Assembly: GCA_035554115.1 (NCBI GenBank)
Contig: DATMIW010000025.1
Location: forward strand, 1 to 21,300
DNA: 21,300 bases
Origin: CAXTSE01 sp035554115
GTDB taxonomy: Bacteria; Actinomycetota; Actinomycetes; Actinomycetales; Microbacteriaceae
Direction of reading: 5' to 3'
Under the pieces are notes generated by a model, which saw nothing but the letters and a program-made list of their open reading frames with translations, was not told the DNA's origin and searched no databases. How positions within the stretch are numbered: the first letter of the stretch is position 1; every line of letters starts with the position of its first letter. This document shows positions 15,901 to 21,300 of this stretch, piece after piece. Both the position numbers and the translations under genes were made by a program.

Positions 15901-16666
15901 GCGCTGCGAGCCCGCGCTGGGACACGCTATTCACGGTGCCGAAGCGGCCAGCAGCAATGATCTTGGTGCCCTGGGGGTTCATAACCATGGCATCGACCTG
16001 AAGATCTGAGGTAGGAGCCCAGCCCAGAAGTGCGCCGTTGCTGGCCTGGAATGCGACGAAGTTCTTACGCGTGACACCGGCACCCGCGCCGATCAGGCCA
16101 CTGACGTAGACGGTGCTGTTCGTCGCGACGATGGCGTTCACAAACGATCCACCAACCGCGGGCTGGAAGGTGGTGAGCAGAGCACCCGTTGCGACGTTGA
16201 ACGCCGCAATGTTCCACCGAGTCTTCCCATCGACCGAGTTGAAACTGCCTCCCACATAGAGAGTTGCGCCGTCGGGCGACAGCGCCATCGCCTTCACCGC
16301 GCCGTTGATCACCGGAGCGAACGACGTCGCAACACCCGTGTTGATGTTGTACGCCAGGATGTTACTGCGCGGCATGAGGTTCGTTCCGGCCGCTGCGCCC
16401 GCCGGACGCGCGTTGCTGAAGCTTCCGCCTGCGAAAACGGTGTTTCCGGCAATGACCTGCACCCAGACAACACCCGAGTCGATCTGCACGGAGGGCAGCG
16501 GGGCCGACGTCACTGTCGATGCACTGCGCTGCTCGATCGGCGCCGGGACGGGAAGCACGTCGGCCGATGCTGCGGAAACCGGAGCGAGGAATAAGCCGGC
16601 CGCGACGACGACAATTCCCGTGAGGAGGCCGAGCGGGCCACGCGCATGGGGGGCGGAAAGTTTCAT
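12893..16666 (-). CDS. Secreted multidomain protein: beta-propeller-like repeats, Fn3-like, LamG-like, three PKD domains
   Basis: The 1257-residue protein has a signal peptide (MKLSAPHARGPLGLL..., likely cleaved after ASA near residue 36). Residues ~62-310 hold about four repeats with GGSF or AAGRF followed by a G(A/V)(A/L)-rich end, as in propeller blades. An Fn3-like segment lies at ~465-568. A LamG/concanavalin-like domain lies at ~650-790 (SIEVWFKT, AWHHVVGT, ALYIDGQLIG, LDEFAVYP). Three PKD domains follow at ~800-1047 (WNFGDGS, WAFGDGT, WNWGDGS). A last beta-rich domain at ~1050-1257 starts AQDDFARTLPSSWG. There is no LPXTG motif or C-terminal anchor. It is probably a polymer-binding surface or matrix protein; no catalytic residues are evident. 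ATG 16666 is preceded by AGAGAG. The gene lies 19 bases after the lipoprotein gene, so the two form one unit. Confidence 0.88.
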   Translation of the reverse strand: MKLSAPHARGPLGLLTGIVVVAAGLFLAPVSAASADVLPVPAPIEQRSASTVTSAPLPSVQIDSGVVWVQVIAGNTVFAGGSFSNARPAGAAAGTNLMPRSNILAYNINTGVATSFAPVINGAVKAMALSPDGATLYVGGSFNSVDGKTRWNIAAFNVATGALLTTFQPAVGGSFVNAIVATNSTVYVSGLIGAGAGVTRKNFVAFQASNGALLGWAPTSDLQVDAMVMNPQGTKIIAAGRFGTVNSVSQRGLAALDPASGALVPWAAPATVINGMGTGTYAGRAGIWALSTDQTSVYGTGWVFANKTVGNLEGTFAAEGETGNINWIADCHGDHYGVYSDGINVYTTSHQHECSTMGGPPQSNPSSLYMRNATAYTAAAKGTLTRSPYVNSIYADWSGYPAPAAIDWFPDWTTGTFTGDGAGGQAGWTMTGNGTYLLVGGEFPYVNGQTQQGIARFANNVPDTDGPRLAGDRWTGMTAKSNAAGSVRVSIPANWDRDDLTLTYKLYRLGTAAPIATTTAVSMYWNQPALTFTDSGLPAGSEQQYRITAADPAGTVAASNWIPVTVSSVSPTPYPSAVLNDGASLFWRLGTPSGPVESDWAGLNDGTIGSAVTSTSTGALSGDPSVASNFTGSGSSNIYTPTNVPTTPAYSIEVWFKTTTNSGGKLAGYGSSPTGTSANYDRHIYMTNNGRIEYGNFDGGTKVIKSSSAYNNNAWHHVVGTQGPNGMALYIDGQLIGTNSATGAQSYPGYWRLGGDSLSGWPDQPSSKNFSGQLDEFAVYPMALTASQASTHNALGRGAIAPTASFTSVVTNQSVAFDGTGSTAPSGQTLSYAWNFGDGSTGTGAQPTHAYAAPGTYSVVLTVTSSSGLTGTSTQSVVATAPHTAPNANIVSSTSGLTGTFSGTGSTAFDGATITGYQWAFGDGTTSTIANPSHLYAAPGNYTVSLVVTDSQGATSAAATTTVSVTHAAPTASFTASATALTLSVDAGASQASDGATLSYDWNWGDGSAHGTGVTASHTYAAASTYTVTLVVTDSIGSTGSDAKSVVTTSVVYLAQDDFARTLPSSWGTAPIGGTWSTGTGLSVASGFGQLTGAAGSTRITTLTGTSAKDLDARVSFSNSVVANGGGTHFNFLARRTAAGDYHLKARVSATGVVTVNLAKTVGTTETLFASKVLTGYTYTAGSVLNVRFSLSTSGGTTTLNGKVWPDGTPEPATWTTTVTDTEASLQVAGQLGISTYTAGTATNGPVVTKVSALTAQ

Positions 16667-16685
16667 GGTCGGGATCTCTCTTGCT

Positions 16686-17285
16686 CTATTGGGAGGCGCT
16701 GCCGGTGAAAAGCGCTTGCGGCGCTCCACCCGCGTAGGAAACAGAAATGGTGATCGGGTTGTAATTCGTTGCAGGAACTCGGAAGACATAGACGCCGCTC
16801 AGCGAGGCGCCGGCAGCAACCTCCTGTGTGAACGGCTGCGAAGGTTCGGATGTGGTCGGTTGGCCGAGCCCACCCGAACCATCTGTCAAGGTCACGACGG
16901 TTGAACCGAGGTCGATCGTTGCCGAGGTGCCGTTTGTCACCTTGACTGTCGCTGCGATGGCGGGCCCCTGGATCTCGCCCGGGGTCTGTGCCTTCACCTG
17001 AACGAACTTCGCGGAGGTCACGGTGATGGTGACCTTGCTCGGCAGCTTCGCGGGGTCGCCCAATGCTGCCTTCGTCACGCCTCCCGGCTCTGCCGAGGGG
17101 ATGACGTCTTCAATCGAGCCGCCGCCGGGAGCGGGCACTGGCGTGCTGTGCGTCACCGCGGTGCTTCCGCCGGGCGCCTTCTTCGGGGCGCTGGGGGCAC
17201 ATCCCGCAATCGCCACCGCAACGACGAGCGCGACCGCACCAACAACGATGGCGTGCCGAGCGCGTCCCAGCTCCGGAGACCTCAT
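16686..17285 (-). CDS. Small lipoprotein with C-terminal Ig-like domain
   Basis: The 199-residue protein has a short basic N-terminus, a hydrophobic stretch and the lipobox IAGC (Cys near 28), so it is likely lipid-anchored outside the membrane. A proline/glycine/threonine-rich linker (~30-75) leads to a beta-sandwich-like domain. That domain has KVTITVTSAKFVQVKAQ and AATVKVTNGTSATIDLG, which resemble DUF4352-type extracellular domains. ATG 17285 has GGAG 8 bases upstream. The gene directly precedes the large secreted-protein gene, and this pairing suggests that the lipoprotein anchors or helps export its partner. That role is inference. Confidence 0.82.
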   Translation of the reverse strand: MRSPELGRARHAIVVGAVALVVAVAIAGCAPSAPKKAPGGSTAVTHSTPVPAPGGGSIEDVIPSAEPGGVTKAALGDPAKLPSKVTITVTSAKFVQVKAQTPGEIQGPAIAATVKVTNGTSATIDLGSTVVTLTDGSGGLGQPTTSEPSQPFTQEVAAGASLSGVYVFRVPATNYNPITISVSYAGGAPQALFTGSASQ

Positions 17286-17319
17286 GGGGTCAGCTCCGGA
17301 ACGTAATTCTGAAACGAGC

Positions 17320-17413
17320 GGGGGGAAACGCTCGCACAGGGTGCGATTGGGTACACGGGTTCTCTTCGGGGGAAAGAGATCTCTGGGGGGAGAGATATTC
17401 GGATGGGGTACCC
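17320..17413 (+). promoter_or_regulatory. G-run cluster in the divergent promoter region of the lipoprotein and GT2 genes
   Basis: The 276-base gap at 17286-17561 contains many plus-strand G-runs: 17320-17325, 17339-17341, 17349-17351, 17357-17359, 17368-17372, 17385-17390 and 17405-17408. Runs from 17339 to 17372 have loops of 7, 5 and 8 bases, close to a G-quadruplex pattern. GGGGGAAA occurs twice, and an 8-base palindrome GGGTACCC lies at 17406-17413. I could not place clear -35/-10 elements. Confidence 0.45.
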
Positions 17414-17561
17414 GACAGGGTCCGTGAAGAAGCTGCAGGGGTGTCTGTGAGGATACTCCACAGATCCGGTCACGTCTACCGCTCATGGTCACGATTTGTC
17501 GGCGCCACGCCGAGAAGGCGAAACTCGCGGACCCGGCGGCCTGAATGCCACACTCAAGGAC

Positions 17562-18491
17562 ATGACGCCGCCCGACCGCCCAGCCGGCCCCCTCCATTCG
17601 GCAGCGGTGGTCGTGGTCAACTACGGATCACATGGCCTGCTCGAAACCAATTTGGCCGGCGTCAGCTCACTCGCCCCTGAGGCGAGCTACGTGGTTGTCG
17701 ATAACTTCAGCACGAGCGAAGAGCAGGAGCGTGTCGCCCAGCTCGGTGCTGCCAAGGGGTGGATCGTTGTCAACCTCGCCACCAACTCCGGATTCGGCAA
17801 CGGCGTGAACGCGGGCGTCGAGGCCGCGATCGCGGCGGGCTGCACATCGGTGTTGGTGCTGAATCCCGATGCGAGCATCGCGCGCACCAGCCTCGAGCGA
17901 CTCATCTCCGCAGTCGAGAACGACCGGCAGTTGATGGTCGCGCCCGTCGTGCGGGAGTCGAATGGTCGGGTGTGGTCGGCCGGCTCGGACGTGCTGCTCG
18001 ACGATGGTCGGATGAGCAACCCGCGCCGCCGGCCAGAACGCGAGGGGCGCCCCTACCGCGAGTGGCTAAGCGGTGCCTGCTTTGCAATCTCCACGGAGCT
18101 GTGGCAGAAGTCGGGCGGTTTCGATCCCGATTACTTCCTCTACTGGGAGGACGTCGATCTGTCACTGCGCGTCCAGAACGCTGGCGGTCGGCTCGCTGTC
18201 GACACGGAGGCGGAGGCCATCCACGATGAAGGCGGGACCCACGGTCAGAGACTGCGGTGGCGCGCCAAGTCGGAGACCTATTACTACTACAACATTCGGA
18301 ACCGTCTTATCTATGCGGCGAAGCACGTCAATGAAGCCCAGCGGAGAAACTGGATGAGGGTGGCTCCTCGGGTCTCGTACGAGATCCTGCTGCAGGGGGG
18401 CCGCGCCCAATTCTTGCTGCCCTGGATTCCGGTTCGAGCGCTTGTGAAAGGAATCCGGGACGGGCGACGGTTCATCCGCGCAAACGCGTAA
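17562..18491 (+). CDS. Family 2 glycosyltransferase (WbbL-like, putative rhamnosyltransferase type)
   Basis: This cytoplasmic enzyme likely adds a sugar during repeat-unit assembly. The 309-residue protein has AAVVVVNYGSH near 14-24, VVVDNFS at 44-50, NSGFGNGVNAG at 75-85 and the DxD-type site LVLNPDAS at 98-105. WLSGACFAIS (~168-177) and GGFDPDYFLYWEDVDLSLR (~185-203) are the classic WbbL-type motifs. This subfamily includes rhamnosyltransferases, but the donor cannot be fixed here. The ATG at 17562 has AAGGA only one base upstream, which is too close, so the start is uncertain by a few residues. The gene is divergent from the lipoprotein gene and converges on the small gene at 18511. Confidence 0.9.
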   Translation: MTPPDRPAGPLHSAAVVVVNYGSHGLLETNLAGVSSLAPEASYVVVDNFSTSEEQERVAQLGAAKGWIVVNLATNSGFGNGVNAGVEAAIAAGCTSVLVLNPDASIARTSLERLISAVENDRQLMVAPVVRESNGRVWSAGSDVLLDDGRMSNPRRRPEREGRPYREWLSGACFAISTELWQKSGGFDPDYFLYWEDVDLSLRVQNAGGRLAVDTEAEAIHDEGGTHGQRLRWRAKSETYYYYNIRNRLIYAAKHVNEAQRRNWMRVAPRVSYEILLQGGRAQFLLPWIPVRALVKGIRDGRRFIRANA

Positions 18492-18510
18492 TCGCCGCCA
18501 CGCCGCCTCG

Positions 18511-18819
18511 CTAGCGACCGGTCCAGGAGTCGACGATGTCCGTCATATCAAACGCCACGACCTCTGTCATCCCGTCCCAGGCCACGAACTCGGCGACATC
18601 TCCCGAGTTGGTGAGGGCGTGCACGGCTTCTTCGCGCGTCGCCCATTCGACGATGGCAAGGTATTCGCCGTTCTCGAGTTTCACCAGGGCGGTGTGCGTA
18701 AGCCCTGACCACTTGGCTTTCAGAGCAGCGTTGGCCGCCTGGTGGGCGGCAAGGATCTCCTCGTCGGAGTAACCCTCCTTAACTGTGAGACGAACGAGCT
18801 CAATGGTGGTTGCTGACAT
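18511..18819 (-). CDS. Small dimeric alpha/beta-barrel (ABM-like) protein
   Basis: The 102-residue protein begins MSATTIELVRLTVKEGYSDEE and has the strand-helix-strand layout of antibiotic-biosynthesis-monooxygenase-like domains. The stretches LVRLTVKEG, THTALVKLENGEYLAIVEWATREEA and VVAFDMTDIVD support this. Such proteins are often small stand-alone dimers with oxygenase, heme-degrading or unassigned roles. No haem- or metal-binding residue stands out. ATG 18819 is chosen; AAGG lies 11 bases upstream, and the in-frame sequence further upstream is unlike protein. It converges on the GT2 gene with 19 bases between stops and no visible terminator. A role in EPS is not indicated. Confidence 0.72.
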   Translation of the reverse strand: MSATTIELVRLTVKEGYSDEEILAAHQAANAALKAKWSGLTHTALVKLENGEYLAIVEWATREEAVHALTNSGDVAEFVAWDGMTEVVAFDMTDIVDSWTGR

Positions 18820-18878
18820 CCGTTGTCGTACCTTTCGTTTGGTGTGGCGCGAGCTTACCAAGCGGATAGTAACAATCG

Positions 18879-19094
18879 TCAGTCGCGGAGGCGTTCCTTA
18901 TATTCGTTCTTCGCGTGCGTGGCACTGCGCTCGGCCTCGGCCCTCTTCACGTCCCCTTCGGCACGCTTCACTTCGGCGTCGGCTTTCATCTCGTCGACTT
19001 TGTCGCTGACACGCTCTTTGGTGTCATCCACGGCCTCGCCGATCTTCTTGCCTGTCGCCTCGGCAGTATCCTTCGCGTCGTCCATGAGTCCCAT
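18879..19094 (-). CDS. Small charged helical protein, CsbD/LEA-like
   Basis: The 71-residue protein is almost entirely polar and helix-forming, with an AEVKRAEGDVKRAEAERS repeat near its middle and many Lys, Glu, Asp and Ala. It lacks cysteine, tryptophan and any hydrophobic segment. It resembles CsbD- or LEA-like stress proteins and may be partly disordered. ATG 19094 has a strong GAGGGAG about 6 bases upstream. A second in-frame ATG lies at 19085. It follows the MFS gene by 68 bases on the same strand. Function is inferred from composition only. Confidence 0.75.
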   Translation of the reverse strand: MGLMDDAKDTAEATGKKIGEAVDDTKERVSDKVDEMKADAEVKRAEGDVKRAEAERSATHAKNEYKERLRD

Positions 19095-19162
19095 GATCTT
19101 CTCCCTCGTCGATGGCGGTCACTTCGTGTGCCAGCAGGGTACGTCCGGTGGGAGAGGTGACA

Positions 19163-20380
19163 TCAGGGCCTTGACAGGAGCCGCGCAAGGCGCAGTTGGC
19201 CCGCGACTCCCAGGCCTGCGCCGACGACAATGACGACCCCGAAGGCAATTGCGACCGCGGTGAGACCGACGACGGGCACGAGCGCACCCGCCACAATCGC
19301 GGGCACCCCGAACGCAAGATAGGCGACAAGGTAGATGGCGGCAAACAGTTCGGCGCGTTCGTGCGCCTCGACTTCGGAGCCCAGGATGCGGAGCGTCCCC
19401 GACAGGACGGACCCGAACCCGAGACCGCCCACTACCCCGCCAACCCACACGAGCGGCAGGATGGCTGCGGCAATCCCCGAGGTGACCAATGCGGCCCCGA
19501 GGATCACGCCGAAGCCGCCGAAGATCAGCAGGCGCTGCGGAGCAACACGGCCAGTGGCAACTGCGGCAACGCCTCCGGCGATCGGCTGCAGGCTCGCGGT
19601 GAGGCCGTTCTCGAAGGGACTGTGGTGGGCGAAGACCGACCCGAGAATTGTCGGCATCAGTCCCATGAAAAGTGCGCCCAGCATCCAGGCCGCCGCCTGC
19701 GAGGGAACGGCGACGGTGAACTGACGCCGCACACGCGCCGGGACCGCCAAGCGTGGAATGAGGGATGCGCGCGCGCCGGGCCGGCGGCTGACGGTCTCGG
19801 GGATGAAGATCGCGAACAGCGTGCCCAGCGTCATGATCATGGTGAGGGTCAACCAGATCGTGAACGCGGCAGCGCCGTTGAATTGCGCGACAGCTCCCGC
19901 CAGCAGCGACCCGCCACCGAGTCCCACCGCTGGTGAGACGCTGCCCATGATGGCTCCGCGGCGCTTCTGGTGCGCGGGTGCAAGCTCCAGAATTGCGGCG
20001 GTGAAGGCGCTCGTCGCGATTCCTGTCGCAATGCCCTGCAGCACGCGCGCTGCGACAACCCATTCGATCGAGGGTGCCACGAGGAACACGACCATCGACC
20101 CGAGCTCGAGCCCGAGTGCGAGAACCAGGACGGGCCGCCTGCCAATGTGGTCGGACAGTGAGCCGAAGACGAGAAGCGCCGCAAGCAGAGCTATCGCATA
20201 GACACCGAAGGCAAGGGTCAGCAGCGACGGGGCAAAGCCCCATTCGGTTTCGTAGATCGGGAGCAGGGGGGTGGGTGCGCCCGCCGCAAGGAAGAAAGAG
20301 GCGAAGGCGATCGAGACACCCACGAAGGCCACCGGGGTCGGCAGCTGAAAGCGTCGTGCTGGTGATGCGCCCGCGCTCAT
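19163..20380 (-). CDS. MFS transporter
   Basis: This is a 12-helix membrane transporter of 405 residues, probably a drug or metabolite exporter using the proton gradient. The cytoplasmic loop motif FGSLSDHIGRRPVL lies at about 72-85, between helices 2 and 3, as in the major facilitator superfamily. ARVLQGIATGIATSAFTAAILE near 105-130 is another family-typical helix. ATG 20380 has GGGGAG about 4 bases upstream; the in-frame sequence further upstream is not protein-like. The gene is divergent from a TetR-family regulator, with three palindromes in the 132-base gap. This is the usual layout for a regulator controlling its neighbour exporter. Substrate unknown. Confidence 0.92.
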   Translation of the reverse strand: MSAGASPARRFQLPTPVAFVGVSIAFASFFLAAGAPTPLLPIYETEWGFAPSLLTLAFGVYAIALLAALLVFGSLSDHIGRRPVLVLALGLELGSMVVFLVAPSIEWVVAARVLQGIATGIATSAFTAAILELAPAHQKRRGAIMGSVSPAVGLGGGSLLAGAVAQFNGAAAFTIWLTLTMIMTLGTLFAIFIPETVSRRPGARASLIPRLAVPARVRRQFTVAVPSQAAAWMLGALFMGLMPTILGSVFAHHSPFENGLTASLQPIAGGVAAVATGRVAPQRLLIFGGFGVILGAALVTSGIAAAILPLVWVGGVVGGLGFGSVLSGTLRILGSEVEAHERAELFAAIYLVAYLAFGVPAIVAGALVPVVGLTAVAIAFGVVIVVGAGLGVAGQLRLARLLSRP

Positions 20381-20407
20381 GCCACTCCCCTGGGTTTTGT
20401 CTCGGTC

Positions 20408-20428
20408 TTGGACCACACGGTGATCCAA
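20408..20428. promoter_or_regulatory. Candidate TetR operator 1 (imperfect palindrome)
   Basis: TTGGAcCAC (20408-20416) and GTGaTCCAA (20420-20428) form 9-base half-sites with one mismatch around a 3-base centre. The site is closest to the MFS start, between the divergent genes. Confidence 0.55.
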
Positions 20429-20432
20429 CGTG

Positions 20433-20453
20433 GTGTTTGCAACACTTGTTGCA
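20433..20453. promoter_or_regulatory. Candidate TetR operator 2 (overlapping palindromes)
   Basis: GTGTT-TGC-AACAC at 20433-20445 is a perfect palindrome. It overlaps TGCAAC-ACTT-GTTGCA at 20438-20453, also perfect. Overlapping dyads of this size are typical of TetR-family sites. Confidence 0.55.
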
Positions 20454-20484
20454 TTACGACCGTACCCGCGCGTGGCTGGCTAAT

Positions 20485-20498
20485 GCAAATATCTTTGC
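20485..20498. promoter_or_regulatory. Candidate operator 3 near the TetR start
   Basis: GCAAA at 20485-20489 and TTTGC at 20494-20498 are a perfect inverted repeat with a 4-base centre. It overlaps the likely promoter of the regulator (TAGACT at 20501-20506 is a weak -10 candidate), suggesting autoregulation. Confidence 0.4.
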
Positions 20499-20512
20499 TT
20501 TAGACTGCCAGC

Positions 20513-21085
20513 ATGGCTGTCGCACACGTGCACAAGATGGATGCGACGAATCGCCGACCCGGCGGACGGAGCGCCGAGGTGTTGGGGCGCGTCCGGTCGT
20601 CGGTCGAGAGCCTCATCGCCGAGCGTGGCGCGGAATCGCTGACCATCCCGATGCTGGCCGAGCGTGCCGGAGTGCAGCCGTCGAGTCTGTATCGCCGCTG
20701 GGGCGACATCTCTTCGCTGCTCAACGACCTCGCCACCTACAAGCTGGACCCCGACCGCCCCCTCACCCTCACCGGCAATCTCGTCGAGGATGTGCGGAGC
20801 TGGGCCACCGAAATCGTCGCCCACTATTCGAAACCCGAAAACGCGGCGATGCTGCGCGCGGGAGCCGCCTCTGCTGGCACCCGCGAATCGGACTGCCTGC
20901 GCCATCGACGCGCGGAGGCGGCGGCCATCCTGGAGCAGGCGCGGGATGCCGGGGACACCACTGTCGAGGACCTCCTCAACCGCGTGACGGCGCCGATCAT
21001 CTACCGGGTGATCTTCTCGCCGTGGGACCTCGGGGTGGAGTTTGTGGATGGGGTGGTTACGGATTTGGCGCGGACGGCACGGTGA
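20513..21085 (+). CDS. TetR/AcrR family transcriptional regulator
   Basis: This cytoplasmic DNA-binding repressor of 190 residues likely controls the divergent MFS gene and itself. The N-terminal helix-turn-helix is at about 43-66, with LTIPMLAERAGVQPSSLYRRWGD, the standard family pattern ending in the Y-x-x-W/F region. The C-terminal ligand-binding and dimer domain is helical (VEDVRSWATEIVAHY, AAAILEQARDAG). No ribosome binding site lies before ATG 20513, and a TAGACT at 20501-20506 would give a nearly leaderless transcript. The ligand is unknown. Confidence 0.9.
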   Translation: MAVAHVHKMDATNRRPGGRSAEVLGRVRSSVESLIAERGAESLTIPMLAERAGVQPSSLYRRWGDISSLLNDLATYKLDPDRPLTLTGNLVEDVRSWATEIVAHYSKPENAAMLRAGAASAGTRESDCLRHRRAEAAAILEQARDAGDTTVEDLLNRVTAPIIYRVIFSPWDLGVEFVDGVVTDLARTAR

Positions 21086-21101
21086 GCGCCGTGGTGGCGC
21101 T
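21085..21101 (+). terminator. Possible terminator hairpin after the TetR gene
   Basis: AGCGCC at 21085-21090 pairs with GGCGCT at 21096-21101 across a 5-base loop, starting at the stop codon. No T-tract follows, so terminator function is uncertain. Confidence 0.35.
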
Positions 21102-21168
21102 GGAGGCCGCCTGTTGATACCTTCTCAGCTGCACCCCTCCACAAGTCGCTAAAAACGAAAGAAGCCAC

Positions 21169-21300
21169 ATGCCGCTCCCGGAAGCTCAGTGGCTCGACGA
21201 CCCGGAGGACCCGAGTCAACTTCGGTGGTGGACCGGCACAGAATGGTCCCCCAACACCGCTGCCCGGCCTGAACGGGCGACCAGCATTGAGGACGCCACC
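21169..21300 (+). CDS. DUF2510-domain protein, partial (runs off the right edge)
   Basis: Only the first 44 residues are visible. AQWLDDPEDPSQLRWWTGTE plus WS matches the DUF2510 pattern (a W/Y-DDP...RWWDG..W motif), which is common at the N-terminus of actinobacterial membrane or surface proteins. ATG 21169 has AAAGAAG 4 bases upstream and lies 83 bases after the TetR stop. The rest of the protein and its function cannot be seen. Confidence 0.75.
   Translation, partial: MPLPEAQWLDDPEDPSQLRWWTGTEWSPNTAARPERATSIEDAT

Noticed and set aside
14291..16009. A 572-codon open frame on the plus strand opposite the secreted-protein gene
   Set aside because: It is rich in Arg and Gly with no domain or membrane pattern, and lies wholly antisense to a gene with clear PKD and LamG domains. 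High GC makes such shadows common.
19168..19191. GCCTTG/CAAGGC inverted repeat near the MFS stop as a terminator
   Set aside because: It lies inside the coding sequence with a 12-base loop and no T-tract; likely coincidental.
1..21300. tRNA genes, CRISPR arrays, transposases or integration sites
   Set aside because: None found by reading both strands. The only repeats are short and local, and no transposase-like protein is encoded.

Overview
The window is high-GC DNA with short intergenic gaps, several ATGA start/stop overlaps, GTG and TTG starts, and a DUF2510-type protein at the right edge. This points to an actinobacterium, most likely a member of the Microbacteriaceae. The phylum is fairly safe; the family is inference from the overall gene style. 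I saw no rRNA, tRNA, CRISPR array, insertion sequence or phage gene.

Positions 1-18491 are one exopolysaccharide (EPS) locus, cut off at the left edge. From left to right it holds a polyprenyl-phosphate sugar-1-phosphate transferase (partial, minus); a GT-B glycosyltransferase (plus); a GT2 glycosyltransferase and a DUF6492-like protein (minus, coupled by ATGA); a Wzy/O-antigen-ligase-type polymerase and a Wzz/BY-kinase fusion (plus, coupled by ATGA); a pyruvyl transferase and a low-molecular-weight tyrosine phosphatase (minus); an FrhB-like iron-sulfur protein, a Wzx-type flippase and a fucosyltransferase-like protein (plus); a 1257-residue secreted multidomain protein with an upstream lipoprotein gene (minus); and a second GT2 glycosyltransferase (plus).

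The parts fit a Wzx/Wzy-type pathway. The first enzyme loads a sugar phosphate onto undecaprenyl phosphate, the glycosyltransferases extend the repeat unit, the pyruvyl transferase and perhaps the FrhB-like protein modify it, the flippase moves it across the membrane, and the polymerase joins units. The BY-kinase and phosphatase form a phosphorylation switch that would set chain length and export. The secreted protein and the lipoprotein are likely surface partners of the polymer. The locus is built from alternating divergent and convergent units. It has tight convergent ends at 2378-2381 and 7386-7430 and one strong bidirectional terminator at 12829-12863.

Positions 18492-21300 are unrelated housekeeping or accessory genes: a small dimeric alpha/beta-barrel protein, a charged helical 71-residue protein, an MFS transporter with a divergent TetR-family regulator and several palindromes between them, and the start of a DUF2510 protein.

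The least explained points are the FrhB-like protein in an EPS locus, the displaced tyrosine cluster and repetitive acidic tail of the BY-kinase, the DUF6492-like protein, the secreted propeller/LamG/PKD protein with its lipoprotein partner, and several structured control regions.
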